Below are positions 51,948 to 61,677 of a stretch of 64,000 bases of DNA, one piece after another. The notes under the pieces were generated by a model. That model did not search any database, was not told the origin of the DNA, and was given only the letters and a program-made list of their open reading frames with translations. This DNA is from CAVUWL01 sp963700105 (lineage in GTDB: Bacteria; Actinomycetota; Thermoleophilia; Solirubrobacterales; 70-9): assembly GCA_963700105.1 (NCBI GenBank), contig CAVOWL010000001.1:1-64000 (forward strand), given 5' to 3'. A program made the translations under genes and the position numbers. The number at the start of each line of letters is the position of its first letter. Position 1 is the first letter of the stretch.

Positions 51948-52874
51948 CTACCAGCCCTCGGTGACTTGGATAATCGTCTTCCCGGATGCGTGAGGGGCGT
52001 TGGGCCCGAACGCGGTGGGCGCTTCTGCCAACGATCGCACTGCCCCGACATTCGGAGTCAGTCGTCCGTCGCGCAGCCGCTCGGCGAGCTCGGTCAGCTG
52101 GGGGCGATCGGCCTCCACAACGAAGAAGATGGCTCGCCCGTTCTCGGGTTGGATCGTGGGCGGTTCGATCGTGGTGACGAGCGTGCCACCGGCGCGTACG
52201 AACGCGATCGAACGCTTGAGGATGTCACCGCCGATCACGTCGAGCACCACGTCGGCCTCGCCGGCGTCCTCGAGGCGGTCGGTCTCCAAGTCCACAAACT
52301 CGTCGACGCCAAGGCTGAGGGCACGGTCTCTGTCGGCGGCCCGACCAGTTCCGATCACCCGCGAGCCGACCTGACGGGCCAGCTGCGCAGCGATTGAGCC
52401 GACGCCGCCCGCGACGCCGTGGATCAGCGAGGTCTGCCCGGCACGAAGGTGGGCGTGATCGAACAGGCCCTGCCATGCCGTCAGCCCGGAGATCACTGCG
52501 CCGGCGGCGGCGGAGTGATCGACGCCGGCTGGCAGCGGCGCGAGGTTGCGCGCCTCAATCGCCACGTACTCCGCGAGCGTGCCGTTGCGGGTCCAGTCGG
52601 CCAGCCCGAATACTCGCTGGCCGACGGTCAGGCCGGTGGTCCCGTAGCCGAGCGCCGTAACGACACCCGACACCTCGTGCCCGGGCACACTCGGTACCCG
52701 ATCCCGACCGGCACGATCAGTCCAAGTCCCGGCCCAGGCCAGCTCCCCGGGGGTGAACCCAGCGGCGTGCACGCGCACGATGACGTCGTTCTCGGCGGCG
52801 TGCGGAGTCGGCAAGCACACCAGGGACAGCCCAGCCAGACCAGCGTCGCGGTCACGGACGACGATGCCTTGCAT
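51948..52874 (-). CDS. Quinone-reductase-like MDR (zinc-type alcohol dehydrogenase family)
   Basis: 308 residues from ATG at 52874 (GAGAGGAAA upstream); a longer frame to 53078 has no family similarity. GHEVSGVV, then the nucleotide motif HGVAGGVGSIAAQLARQVGSRVIGTGRA. The structural zinc Cys cluster is absent, so it belongs to the zinc-free quinone oxidoreductase branch and uses NADPH. Confidence 0.88.
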   Translation of the reverse strand: MQGIVVRDRDAGLAGLSLVCLPTPHAAENDVIVRVHAAGFTPGELAWAGTWTDRAGRDRVPSVPGHEVSGVVTALGYGTTGLTVGQRVFGLADWTRNGTLAEYVAIEARNLAPLPAGVDHSAAAGAVISGLTAWQGLFDHAHLRAGQTSLIHGVAGGVGSIAAQLARQVGSRVIGTGRAADRDRALSLGVDEFVDLETDRLEDAGEADVVLDVIGGDILKRSIAFVRAGGTLVTTIEPPTIQPENGRAIFFVVEADRPQLTELAERLRDGRLTPNVGAVRSLAEAPTAFGPNAPHASGKTIIQVTEGW

Positions 52875-52998
52875 AGCATTTTCCTCTCTGATGGTGGAGA
52901 TTCCCGGCGAGTAACGGCGTGGCGGCCGGCTTCCTCCGTCCGATCGACAGCGCCGATGACGCCGCTTTTGCTTGTGGCGACGTCTCGTCGCTCCTTCA

Positions 52999-53214
52999 TT
53001 AGGACTCGAGCAGGCGCTTCGCCTCGGCGAGCGCGTCATAGAGGCCGTGGGCATTAACCGAGACCGCGCGGCCGTCATCGCTAGGCTCGATCGTCAGCAC
53101 CAGCTCGCCTTCCTCGAGACGGGTGAAACCGAACAGGTGGCCGCCGAGCCAGAACTCCGCTGTGCCGTGGTCGGCCTCTTCACGGCTCACGACTCGAACC
53201 TCGATCTCATGCAT
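52999..53214 (-). CDS. Small hypothetical protein
   Basis: 71 residues from the internal ATG at 53214 (MHEIEVRVVSREEADHGTAEFWLGGHLFGFTRLEEGELVLTIEP...). It reads as a compact beta-rich protein ending in a helix. No family recognised. Lies upstream of the quinone-reductase gene on the same strand. Confidence 0.6.
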   Translation of the reverse strand: MHEIEVRVVSREEADHGTAEFWLGGHLFGFTRLEEGELVLTIEPSDDGRAVSVNAHGLYDALAEAKRLLES

Positions 53215-53259
53215 CGCATCCACTTGTGGGACGGTGACAGATCTCGCTCGAGCCCGCAC

Positions 53260-53640
53260 GCACGAGCGCCAGTTTTACACGCAAAGCTCGGACGCGAGGC
53301 TTCTGCACCTGTCGTACCACGAGGACGTAGAAATGATGGTTCCGCTTTGGCTCGTAGGACGCTATTTGGCCCCGCTCTGACCCGGCGACCTCGTTCGCGC
53401 GAAATGGAGGGCCGTGTGTGCCTGCTTTGCCTCAGCGAGCTATAGCCAGCGTGACACGCTGCGATCGACCAAAGACTGCGATGCCCACTGCGTCATCTGT
53501 CCGACTTGTGTGACAGGTAGCTGCTTTCGCTGGCGACCGACGGCCTGCTTGAGCACATACGCTGTATAAGCAGCGCCCTTGGTGGCGGGCCAACTCATAC
53601 TCGGATGCTGGTCGCCCAAGATCGAGGCACGCGCCGCCGC
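53260..53640. other. Intergenic, nothing recognised
   Basis: No supported frame, repeat or RNA gene. Confidence 0.4.
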
Positions 53641-54543
53641 TCAGGGCAGCCCCGCGTGCGGGGACTCAACGACAGTTGTGAGTAGCACCGCCTCGCTCGC
53701 GCTTGCGCGATTCGCCTCCAGAAAATCGGGTGCTGCGCAAAGCAGCAACGTCCGCCCGTCCTCACCGCCAAGCATGCAGGCGAAGATCCCGAGACCCTCC
53801 GGAGCCGGGATCTGATCGACGATCTCACCGCCCTCGGCGACACGCACGCAGCGGGCGCCAACCGCGTCTGCGGCCCAGATGCAGCCGTCGGCGTCAAGAG
53901 TGCATCCGTCAGGAGCGAATTTCAACTGTGGGAACGACTCCGCCATGGGGGCCAGCTCGGGCGTAGGCGCCACCTGCGCCCAGACTCTCCGATCACTCAC
54001 TGAACCGTCGCCGCTGAGGCTGAAGGCCGTAAAGCGCGCGCCGGCCGTCTCGCCCACGATAAGGGTCTCGCCACCGGGGGTGATCACCGAACCGTTCGGA
54101 AACCTCATGTCATCATCCAAGACCGCGACCGTGCCGTCGGGGTCTACCCGCATCAGCTTCCCTGGCGCAGGATCGGCAAAGCTCATCAGATCAAAACCGA
54201 ACTCTCCGACGTAGGCGCGGCCCTCTCGGTCAACCACCATGTCGTTTAGGTGACCCCTGCAGTGAGCGGATAGATCCGCGTGAATTGAGAGCTCACCGGC
54301 TGGGGCACGGCGAAGGATGCGGTGATCCCTCATGGAGATCACGAGGAGCGAACCGTCGGGCATCCACCCCAGTCCCGATGGCTGTTGCTCAACCGACAAC
54401 ACTGCAGCGATTGAGCCGTCGGGGGCCACCGTCATGACGGTGTGTTGGTAGAAATCCGACACCCACCACCGACCCTCATGCCAGCGAGGCCCCTCGAAGA
54501 AGGCCCCGCCTTCGAGGAGGGTTGTGAACTCATACGCCGACAT
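53641..54543 (-). CDS. SMP-30/gluconolactonase-family protein
   Basis: 300 residues, six-bladed beta-propeller type: EGPRWHEGRWWVSDF at the start (metal-binding Glu), GHLNDMVVDREGRAYVGEFG (Asn-Asp) and FAPDGCTLDADGCIWAAD (Asp). Members hydrolyse lactones with a divalent metal; substrate unknown. Confidence 0.85.
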   Translation of the reverse strand: MSAYEFTTLLEGGAFFEGPRWHEGRWWVSDFYQHTVMTVAPDGSIAAVLSVEQQPSGLGWMPDGSLLVISMRDHRILRRAPAGELSIHADLSAHCRGHLNDMVVDREGRAYVGEFGFDLMSFADPAPGKLMRVDPDGTVAVLDDDMRFPNGSVITPGGETLIVGETAGARFTAFSLSGDGSVSDRRVWAQVAPTPELAPMAESFPQLKFAPDGCTLDADGCIWAADAVGARCVRVAEGGEIVDQIPAPEGLGIFACMLGGEDGRTLLLCAAPDFLEANRASASEAVLLTTVVESPHAGLP

Positions 54544-55096
54544 CGGCTGAGATCCTACTGGCCAGCCGGTCGAGCAGATCGCTCAAGCGTGGGGAGTCGA
54601 GCCCGAGCGGATCCAGCTGCCATTGCCCATGGCTCAAATTGAACTGGTGCCGTCGCGGGGAAGGCCGGGCTCGACCACTGAGACCTATGAGGCCTGAGAG
54701 CGAGGAGGGGTCGAGTCGCTGCGCCAGGACCGCGGGCCGAGTTTGGCCAGGCATCGCCCGCTGCTCCGAGCAGGCTCGGGAGGCCTTGGCGGTGAGAGGT
54801 CGAGCGGGTCTAGGCGCCGATCGGTCTTCGGCCTCCCAGGCCGCGCGGAGATCAGGAGTGCTTAGGTCCCAGTCGCGGCGAACCTGGGGGCAATAGTGGC
54901 GAGTGAAAGTAAACGACCCCGGATCGTTCCCCTGGAGCTCGCTCAGCTTGGTCGGTCAGCTCGTAGTGGGGATTCCGCCAGGTTTGATGTCAGCGCCCAC
55001 TGGGACAGAATCTTCCCGTTTCGGAGCGGTCACCGGAGTAGGTAACAGCGCCGTCGGCACGACTTGGGCAGGAGCGGATCAGGTCGTTTTGGTCCC
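54544..55096. other. Intergenic with a redoxin gene remnant
   Basis: No intact gene. Contains the decayed redoxin start described separately; a minus-strand frame at 54530-54754 is not convincing. Confidence 0.35.
54915..54990 (-). pseudogene. Remnant of a redoxin-like gene
   Basis: On the minus strand DIKPGG, YEL and KLSELQG-like pieces appear, broken by frame changes, in the order and spacing of the first ~30 residues of the redoxin genes at 59986 and 62195. A third, decayed copy of that family. Confidence 0.5.
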
Positions 55097-56467
55097 TTAG
55101 TTCGCCATGGGCGGTACGGTGCCGACCGCATTTGGCGCCGCGGAGATCGCGCCACGAAGCTCCTTCAACGCGACGACGTAGATCTCCGAGAAGGTCGGGA
55201 ACGGCTGGATCGTGTCGGCGAGAACGTCGAGGGGGATGCGGGCACGGATCGCGAGTGTTGCCTGCTGCAGCCACTCGCCTGCCTCGGAACCGAGCGCGTA
55301 GGCGCCGGTAAGGCGCTCGCCGTCACTGAGGAGGCTCAGGAAGCCCTTATCGTCAGCGTAGGCGCGGGAGTATGTGGCGGCCTTCGACACCTCTGACAAC
55401 GAAACCATGGCGCTGAAGTGGGCTTCGGAGTCGCCCACTGCCGCGGCCTGGGGGTCCGTGTATACGACGCGCGGGACCGCCTCATAGCTCGCCTTTCGCG
55501 GTTCGCCGAGGATGTTCGCGGCGACGACCTCGCCCTCATACTTGCCGACGTGGGTCAGCGGCCAAAGGCCGTTGACGTCGCCGATCGCCCAAAGGTGCTC
55601 GGCCGCGCGCAGGTGGGCGTCGACCGGAACTCCGTGGGGGTCGGGCTCGACACCGACGGTCTCAAGGCCGAGCCCCTGAACCCGTGGACGGCGGCCCGTG
55701 GCAATGAGCAGCCGGTCGCCCCGCAGTTCGCGCCCGTCGTCAATCTCGACCACGTAGTCTTCGCCGTCGCGTCGCACGGCGGTTGCGCTCGCTGACAGGA
55801 CGAGCTCGATCCCCTCGCGACGCAGTTCTTCACCGAGCGCCGCACCGAGCGGCGCCGGCTCATGGCCGAGTACGTGCTCGGCCATGTCGATGACCGCCGC
55901 CTCGCCCCCGAGTCGACGCACGGCCTGCGCCATCTCCACCCCGACCGGCCCGCCACCGAGGATCAGCAGGCGTCGCGGAATGGCCTTCATCGACGTCGCC
56001 TCACGGCTGCTCCAAACGCCGTCGAGTTCACTCAGGCCCGGAATGGGCGGCACGACCGGATCGGCACCATTGGCGAGGACAATGTGATCGGAGGTATGGC
56101 GCACTCCGTCGACCTCGACGATGCCGGGGCCTGCCAACCGTCCGCTGCCGCGCAGCAGGTCAATACCGCGATCGGCCAACCAGCGCTCCTGCCCGGCGTC
56201 GGAGTAGTCGGAGACCATGAAGTCGCGCCAGGCAAGCGCCGCCTCGACGTCGACCTCGGCGCTGGCGGCTGCCACGCGCGCCCCATGAGCCGCCTCACCC
56301 GGGCGCAGCAGAGTCTTTGACGGAATGCACGCCCAGTAGGAGCACTCCCCACCCACCAGCTCGCGCTCCACAACCGCGACCCGAAGGCCGCCCTCCACCA
56401 GCGCCCCCGCGCAGTGCTCGCCCGGCGAGCCGCCGCCAAGCACAATGACGTCATAGTCGGTGTTCAT
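55097..56467 (-). CDS. Pyridine nucleotide-disulfide oxidoreductase-like flavoprotein
   Basis: 456 residues. FAD motif VIVLGGGSPGEHCAG, redox pair GGECSYWACIPSK (C-x4-C), NAD(P) motif LILGGGPVGVEMAQ and AIGDVNGLWPLTHVGKYEG. In classical dihydrolipoyl or mercuric reductases the C-terminus has HxHPTxSE; here it is QPFPTFSE, without the catalytic His. The substrate disulfide is unknown and a different partner is likely. Confidence 0.88.
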   Translation of the reverse strand: MNTDYDVIVLGGGSPGEHCAGALVEGGLRVAVVERELVGGECSYWACIPSKTLLRPGEAAHGARVAAASAEVDVEAALAWRDFMVSDYSDAGQERWLADRGIDLLRGSGRLAGPGIVEVDGVRHTSDHIVLANGADPVVPPIPGLSELDGVWSSREATSMKAIPRRLLILGGGPVGVEMAQAVRRLGGEAAVIDMAEHVLGHEPAPLGAALGEELRREGIELVLSASATAVRRDGEDYVVEIDDGRELRGDRLLIATGRRPRVQGLGLETVGVEPDPHGVPVDAHLRAAEHLWAIGDVNGLWPLTHVGKYEGEVVAANILGEPRKASYEAVPRVVYTDPQAAAVGDSEAHFSAMVSLSEVSKAATYSRAYADDKGFLSLLSDGERLTGAYALGSEAGEWLQQATLAIRARIPLDVLADTIQPFPTFSEIYVVALKELRGAISAAPNAVGTVPPMAN

Positions 56468-56563
56468 TTTGACAGGACCCCCGGCGTGATGGAACCAAGA
56501 AATCGCCTAGGCCGGACCAGTGAGCGGGCACACACAGCGTGCACGCCCGCTCATTGGGTCTGG

Positions 56564-57802
56564 CTAGCGTAGCGACCTGAACGCCGCTCGCATCTCATCC
56601 GCGAAGAGCTGCGGCTGTTCCCAGGCGGCGAAGTGGCCGCCCCGGTCGAGTTCGTTGAAATAGATCAGGTTGTTGGGATAGGCCCGCTCCGCCCAGCTCC
56701 GAGGCGCCTGATATAGCTCGTCGGGAAAGACGCTTATGGCAAACGGGATCGAGACATCCTTGGCTTCGAAAAAGCCCGCTTTATTCTCCCAATAGAGCCG
56801 AGCCGAGGAAACCCCCGAGTTCGTCAGCCAGTAGAGCGTGATGTTGTCGAGGACGTCGTCAAGCGTCAGGTCCCCCGACGGCTTGCCCTGAACAACCTGT
56901 TCTACGAGCCCGGGCTGCCCGGCGCCGTCACCGTGGTCAAGAATGAATGCGGCCAGATCAACCGGCGAATCCGCCAGCCCGTATAGCGTTTGCGGGCGCG
57001 TCGTCATGATCAGCGCATATGCGACGTGCTTTGCGTAGAAATTGCTCAATTGCTCATACGCGCGTCCCTCCTCGGCTGAGAGCCCGGAAGGCGCCGGTTC
57101 GCCGCGCAGGAACCCGTTTACAAGCTCGGGCGGAGCGGTGCCGGGCATGTTGGAGTGAATGCCAAGCAACTCCGGAGCTGCCTGTTCTCCCATCGCTTGC
57201 GTGACGGCCGCGCCCCAGTCGCCGCCCTGCGCGACAAAGCGCGTGTATCCAAGGCGCTTCATCAGCTCTACCCATGCACGTGCAATGCGGGGTGGACCCC
57301 ACCCGGTAGAGGTCGGCTTGCCAGAGAATCCGTAGCCCGGAAGTGAGGGAATCACCACATCGAAGGCGTCTGATGCGCTGGCACCATGTGCGGTCGGGTC
57401 GGTAAGCAGATCGATGATCTTCATCTGCTCGATAATCGAGCCAGGCCACCCGTGGGTGATGATCAGCGGCAATGCATCCTCATGCTTTGAGCGAACATGA
57501 ATGAAATGAGTGTCCAGACCCTCTGTGTCGGTGATGAACTGCGGTAGAGAGTTAAGTCGCTCTTGGCATTTGGACCAGTCGTAATCCGTCCCCCAGTAGC
57601 GTGCGAGCTCCTGAATCGTCGCGATCGGCACGCCCTGCGAATCGTCTGTGACCGTCTCCCGCTCGGGCCACCGTGTAGCGATTATTCGCCTGCGCAAATC
57701 GGTGAGCTCCGCCTCGGGAAAGCTCGTCTGATACGGACGAACCGCGGCCTGGTCGGCGTCCGTCTGTTGCCCGACATCATGCTGAGTGGAGATCGTGCTC
57801 AT
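56564..57802 (-). CDS. Epoxide hydrolase (EHN-type alpha/beta hydrolase)
   Basis: 412 residues. N-terminal EHN domain (FPEAELTDLRRRIIATRWPE), then HGWPGSIIE (oxyanion), AQGGDWGAAVTQ with the nucleophile Asp, and GGHFAAWEQP with the catalytic His near the end. Opens epoxides to diols. No obvious partner gene. Confidence 0.92.
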   Translation of the reverse strand: MSTISTQHDVGQQTDADQAAVRPYQTSFPEAELTDLRRRIIATRWPERETVTDDSQGVPIATIQELARYWGTDYDWSKCQERLNSLPQFITDTEGLDTHFIHVRSKHEDALPLIITHGWPGSIIEQMKIIDLLTDPTAHGASASDAFDVVIPSLPGYGFSGKPTSTGWGPPRIARAWVELMKRLGYTRFVAQGGDWGAAVTQAMGEQAAPELLGIHSNMPGTAPPELVNGFLRGEPAPSGLSAEEGRAYEQLSNFYAKHVAYALIMTTRPQTLYGLADSPVDLAAFILDHGDGAGQPGLVEQVVQGKPSGDLTLDDVLDNITLYWLTNSGVSSARLYWENKAGFFEAKDVSIPFAISVFPDELYQAPRSWAERAYPNNLIYFNELDRGGHFAAWEQPQLFADEMRAAFRSLR

Positions 57803-58223
57803 TGCCTTTGCTCCTTTGCTTTGGTGAGAAGGGAAGGCGCCGACTGGATCGGCAACGCACCTGGATTAGGAGAATCTGTCTGTGAGCGCAAGACCCCCGA
57901 AATCAGGACGAGCCCTGCTGGCTAGGCGGCGTTTCTGTCGCTACGGACGAAACAGCCCGTGAGGTCGGCGGGAGGTTGCGCCTCCAGGAGCCTGCGCGAG
58001 AGATTCGAGCAGAAGCGGCCGAAAACGGTCCTAGCTCGACCTTAGCCCCAATTTGCGGGTTCGCAGCAGACTAGCCAACAGCGCTGCTGTGGAAATTGCC
58101 GCAAAGAGCGCTGTTTTTGCCGCCCAAGCCGCGAGACACCCCGAAGATGTGGCCTCGGAGTCCGCGTCTAAGATCTGCGAACGGGAAGCAGGAGCTGCTG
58201 CAGTTTGGTGGAGAATGTGACCG
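57803..58223. other. Intergenic between divergent genes
   Basis: Must carry promoters of the epoxide hydrolase and DUF3237 genes, but I see no clear operator, repeat or RNA gene. Confidence 0.4.
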
Positions 58224-58697
58224 ATGGGGGATCAGCTTCCGAATCCTCGCCTGAGGAAGGTCTACCGCTTGGAGGCGACCCTTGGATCACCGCTGGATCT
58301 TGGCGAGGTGGCGGAGGGCCGGCGGCGGATCGTGCCCCAGGCGGGCGGAAGGTTCAGCGGCCCTGAGATCAGCGGCCAGCTGCTCCCGGGCGCCAGCGCA
58401 GATTGGCAAATCGTTTTGGCGGACGGCACCTCATTCGCCGACCTCCGCTACACGCTGCAGACTGACGGCGGCGATCTGCTCTACGTCCGATCGCGAGGAG
58501 TGCGCCATGGAAACCCCAAGGTCCTCGCACGTCTCGGGCGCGGCGAGGATGTCGACGCCAGCGAGTACACCTTCCGTACCTCAACCCGCATCGAGACCGG
58601 GGCCCCACAGCTCGACTGGCTGAACAAAGGCGTTTTCATCAGTGTCGGCGGCCGACAGCCCAGGGGCGTGATCTATGAGACCTACCTGGTGGAATGA
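58224..58697 (+). CDS. DUF3237 domain protein
   Basis: 157 residues. Motifs GRRRIVPQAGGRFSGPEISGQLLPGASADWQ and DLRYTLQTDGGDLLYVRSRGVRHG are typical of DUF3237, a small beta-barrel family of unknown function often beside oxidoreductases. Its stop overlaps the next start (ATGA). Confidence 0.88.
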   Translation: MGDQLPNPRLRKVYRLEATLGSPLDLGEVAEGRRRIVPQAGGRFSGPEISGQLLPGASADWQIVLADGTSFADLRYTLQTDGGDLLYVRSRGVRHGNPKVLARLGRGEDVDASEYTFRTSTRIETGAPQLDWLNKGVFISVGGRQPRGVIYETYLVE

Positions 58698-59419
58698 ACT
58701 CGCCCGCTGAGCACAACAATCGGAAGGTCGCGATCATCACCGGCGCCTCGCAGGGAATCGGCGCGGGACTGACGAAGGCATACCGCCAGCTCGGATACGC
58801 GGTGATCGCGACTGCTCGATCGATTGGGCCATCTGAGGACTCCGGAATCGTGACCGTCGGCGGCGACATCGGGGACCCTGATACGGCGCAGCGTGTCGTC
58901 GAGGAGGCGATCGAGCGCTTTGGTCGGATCGACACCCTGATCAACAACGCTGGGATCTACATAGGCAAGCCCTTCATGGACTACACATTCGAGGACTTCA
59001 ACGCTCTGATCGCCGTCAACCTCGCTGGTTTCTTTCATATGACAAAGCGCGCGATCAATCAGATGCTCGACCAGGGCGATGGGCACGTCGTAAATGTCTC
59101 GACGACGCTCGTCGAGCAGGCGGATCGCAGCAGACCAGCCGCGCTGCAGGTCATGACCAAGGGTGGTCTTGTCGCGGTCACCAGATCGCTCGCCATCGAG
59201 TACGCCTCACGTGGAATACGGGTAAATGCCGTCTCGCTTGGTGTGATCAAAACGGCGATACACGACGAGAGCTCCTACGCGGGGATGGGCGCGTTGCACC
59301 CTATCGGTCGGGTAGGCGAGATCGAGGACGTGGTCGGTGGAGTCCTATACCTTGAGTCGGCGCCTTTCGTGACCGGAGAGGTCTTGCACATCGATGGCGG
59401 CCAAAGCGCAGGACGTTGA
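58694..59419 (+). CDS. SDR-family protein lacking the catalytic tyrosine
   Basis: 241 residues. TGASQGIG and NNAG are present, but the active-site stretch reads AALQVMTKGG: the Lys is kept and the position four before it is Gln instead of Tyr. The C-terminal IDGGQSAGR is normal. Either catalysis is altered or the protein binds without reducing. Coupled to the DUF3237 gene. Confidence 0.85.
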   Translation: MNSPAEHNNRKVAIITGASQGIGAGLTKAYRQLGYAVIATARSIGPSEDSGIVTVGGDIGDPDTAQRVVEEAIERFGRIDTLINNAGIYIGKPFMDYTFEDFNALIAVNLAGFFHMTKRAINQMLDQGDGHVVNVSTTLVEQADRSRPAALQVMTKGGLVAVTRSLAIEYASRGIRVNAVSLGVIKTAIHDESSYAGMGALHPIGRVGEIEDVVGGVLYLESAPFVTGEVLHIDGGQSAGR

Positions 59420-59577
59420 ACGTGTTTTTTTATCGTCTGCCAAACCCGCAAGGCGACCCTGCTCGCCGCTGAGCTCGAATAAAGTCCGACCCCATAGCTT
59501 GCCATGTGCGCACGGCAAAGGTGGGAAGGAATGATCGGGCTCGGCATCTGATCACGTGGCCGACGAGAGGAGGAGAA

Positions 59578-59934
59578 GTGCAAAACATTGAATCAGGCGA
59601 CATCGACGAGGCTCACGCTCCGAGCGGCGAGGGATGCGAGGAGTGCCTCGCCAGCGGTCAGTGGTGGTTGCACCTCCGCCGCTGCGCAGCATGCGGGCAC
59701 ATCGGCTGCTGCGACAACTCGCCCAACCGGCACGCGACCCGACACCAGGAGGCGACCGGCCACCCGGTGATCCAGAGCTTTGAGCCGGGTGAGGATTGGT
59801 TCTACGATTACCGCTCGGGCGAGTTCTTCGAGGGCCCGGCGCTGGCGGCGCCCGACAGCCATCCGCTCTCGCAGGGAGTGCCGGGACCGCGGGGCGCCGT
59901 CCCCCCGGACTGGCAAGAACAGCTCAACCCGTAG
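59578..59934 (+). CDS. UBP-type zinc finger protein
   Basis: 118 residues from GTG at 59578 (AGGAGG at 59567-59572). CEECLASGQWWLHLRRCAACGHIGCCDNSPNRHATRHQEATGHPV is the ZnF-UBP pattern of Cys/His ligands; in eukaryotes it binds ubiquitin C-termini. Stand-alone bacterial versions are common in actinobacteria, role unknown. Confidence 0.88.
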   Translation: MQNIESGDIDEAHAPSGEGCEECLASGQWWLHLRRCAACGHIGCCDNSPNRHATRHQEATGHPVIQSFEPGEDWFYDYRSGEFFEGPALAAPDSHPLSQGVPGPRGAVPPDWQEQLNP

Positions 59935-59985
59935 ACGGACCTCGGGCTTGACCTATCGCCTGCCCGCTTGCAAAGCAGCGCAGTG

Positions 59986-60588
59986 CTAAGAGTTGTAAGA
60001 CGACGGCGCCGATTGAGGGGAGCGCCTGTCCCATCCGTGAAATGCCGAGTAGTCGTCCGCATCCCACGCCTCGCGCAGCCCGGGCTTGCTCAGATCCCAG
60101 TCGGGGCGGATCTCGTGGGTCACGGCCCGGAGGTCGTGTGAGAGATCAAGGAAGGAGGGACGTCCCCAGAACCAGTAGCCGTTGTAGATGCTGTGGATGA
60201 CCAGCCCCGGCTTGAGCACGAGGGTGTGGGGGATCATGGGGTCGTGCTCGGGGTCGGTGTACTCCTGAATGTCGAGATCTTTCTGGACGGTTCTCTCGGG
60301 GTCGGAGAGAAAGGGCCACTGGGCTCCGGTCGAGGCTCGGAACTCCTGGCTGGAGTGATGGGTGTCGGTCGAGATCGTGGCGACCTTGGTGTAGGCCACG
60401 GCGATCTTGGGGTAATTGGCGGCGAGCTCGAGGTGCTGCTGGTGCTCCTTGGGGCAGTAGTTCCCGCGCGCAAGCGTGAGGATCAGGGGATCCTCGCCTT
60501 GGATCTCGCTGAGCTTTCGAGGGAGGTTCTCGTGATCGGGCAACTCGTAGTCGGGGAAGGTGCCGCCGGGGACGATGTCGGTGCGCAT
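59986..60588 (-). CDS. Redoxin/peroxiredoxin-like protein (cysteine present)
   Basis: 200 residues. Thioredoxin-like AhpC/TSA fold: FPDYELPDHENLPRKLSEIQG, then LARGNYCPKEHQQHLEL with the likely peroxidatic Cys, then FLSDPERTVQKDLDIQEYTDP. A paralogue without this Cys lies at 62195. Presumably reduces peroxides. Its long C-terminal segment (YWFWGRPS...DLRAVTHEIRPDWDLSKPGLREAW) is shared only with that paralogue. Confidence 0.85.
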   Translation of the reverse strand: MRTDIVPGGTFPDYELPDHENLPRKLSEIQGEDPLILTLARGNYCPKEHQQHLELAANYPKIAVAYTKVATISTDTHHSSQEFRASTGAQWPFLSDPERTVQKDLDIQEYTDPEHDPMIPHTLVLKPGLVIHSIYNGYWFWGRPSFLDLSHDLRAVTHEIRPDWDLSKPGLREAWDADDYSAFHGWDRRSPQSAPSSYNS

Positions 60589-60695
60589 GATCTGTTCCTG
60601 TCTATGGTTGGGCAGTCGCGAGAGCGACTGACGCCTTTCGGGTCTACATTGAGCGTAGTCAGCCGGCGCCGCAGGCGCCAGAAAGGGGGCACCTC

Positions 60696-61649
60696 ATGAG
60701 TGTCCAAACGCCGGTGTGCGGGTTGCTGGGGATTGAACACCCGATTGTCGAGGCACCGCTGTCTGCTGATCCCCGCCTTCCTGCCGCGGTCTCCAACGCC
60801 GGCGCCCTCGGCAGCATTGGGCTGTGGTGGGCCGATGACGCCGGAGACCTGGTTCGTGAAACTGCGGCCCTCACCGACCGGCCGTTCGCCGGCAACTTTG
60901 TCCTCACCTCAGATCAGCACCATAGACTGGATCAGGCGCTTTCCGCCGGCCTGCGGGTGGTCTCGTTCCTGTTGGGCGACCCCGATAGCTACGTCGACTC
61001 GGTCCATGGGGCGGGAGGGCTCGTCATGCACACGGTCGGGAGTGCCGAGGAGGCGCGGCGCGCGGCCGGATGTGGAGTGGACATCGTCATTGCGCAGGGC
61101 TGGGAGGCTGGCGGGCACGTATGGGGCGGCGTGGCAACGCTCCCGTTAGTGCCGGCGGTGGTCGACGCGGTGGCACCGGTGCCGGTCATCGCGGCCGGTG
61201 GGATTGGCGACGCTCGCGGAGTCGCGGCCGTGCTCGCGCTCGGCGCACAGGCCGCTTGGCTGGGCACCCGGTTTCTCCTGGCCAAGGAGATGCCGATCCA
61301 CGAGGAGTATCGGCGCCGCCTGATAGCCGCGACCGAGACCGATGCGGAGTGGTATCCCGACCTTTATGACGTGGGATGGCCCGACTCCCCCCACCGCGCT
61401 ATCCACAACTCGACCGCGGAGATATGGGAGGCCGCAGGCCGGCCGCCGCTGGGCAATCGACCAGGGGAAGGGGTGATAGCGCGCTTCGCTTCAGGCGAAC
61501 CCATCCTTCGATATGCCCCCGCGCCCCCGATGGTCGGAACGACCGGCGAGATTGAGGCGCTATCGCTGTGGGCCGGACAGAGCGTCGCGCTCGCCAAGCA
61601 GACACAGCCCGCTGGGCAGATCGTGGCCGAGCTCGTCTCGCGCCTGTAG
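60696..61649 (+). CDS. Nitronate monooxygenase (2-nitropropane dioxygenase family)
   Basis: 317 residues. FMN TIM barrel: HPIVEAPLSADPRLPAAVSNAGALGSIG, AQGWEAGGHVWG with the catalytic His, AAGGIGDARGVAAVLALGAQAAWLGTRF for the phosphate site. Oxidises nitroalkane anions such as propionate-3-nitronate. It precedes the VOC gene by 28 bases. Confidence 0.9.
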   Translation: MSVQTPVCGLLGIEHPIVEAPLSADPRLPAAVSNAGALGSIGLWWADDAGDLVRETAALTDRPFAGNFVLTSDQHHRLDQALSAGLRVVSFLLGDPDSYVDSVHGAGGLVMHTVGSAEEARRAAGCGVDIVIAQGWEAGGHVWGGVATLPLVPAVVDAVAPVPVIAAGGIGDARGVAAVLALGAQAAWLGTRFLLAKEMPIHEEYRRRLIAATETDAEWYPDLYDVGWPDSPHRAIHNSTAEIWEAAGRPPLGNRPGEGVIARFASGEPILRYAPAPPMVGTTGEIEALSLWAGQSVALAKQTQPAGQIVAELVSRL

Positions 61650-61677
61650 CGTTCAAATTCCAACAACGGAGGTCAGC

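Noticed and set aside
54530..54754. 74-codon minus-strand frame
   Set aside because: The part upstream of the SMP-30 gene has some protein-like residues (SPRLSDLLDRLASRI) but no ribosome site or family.
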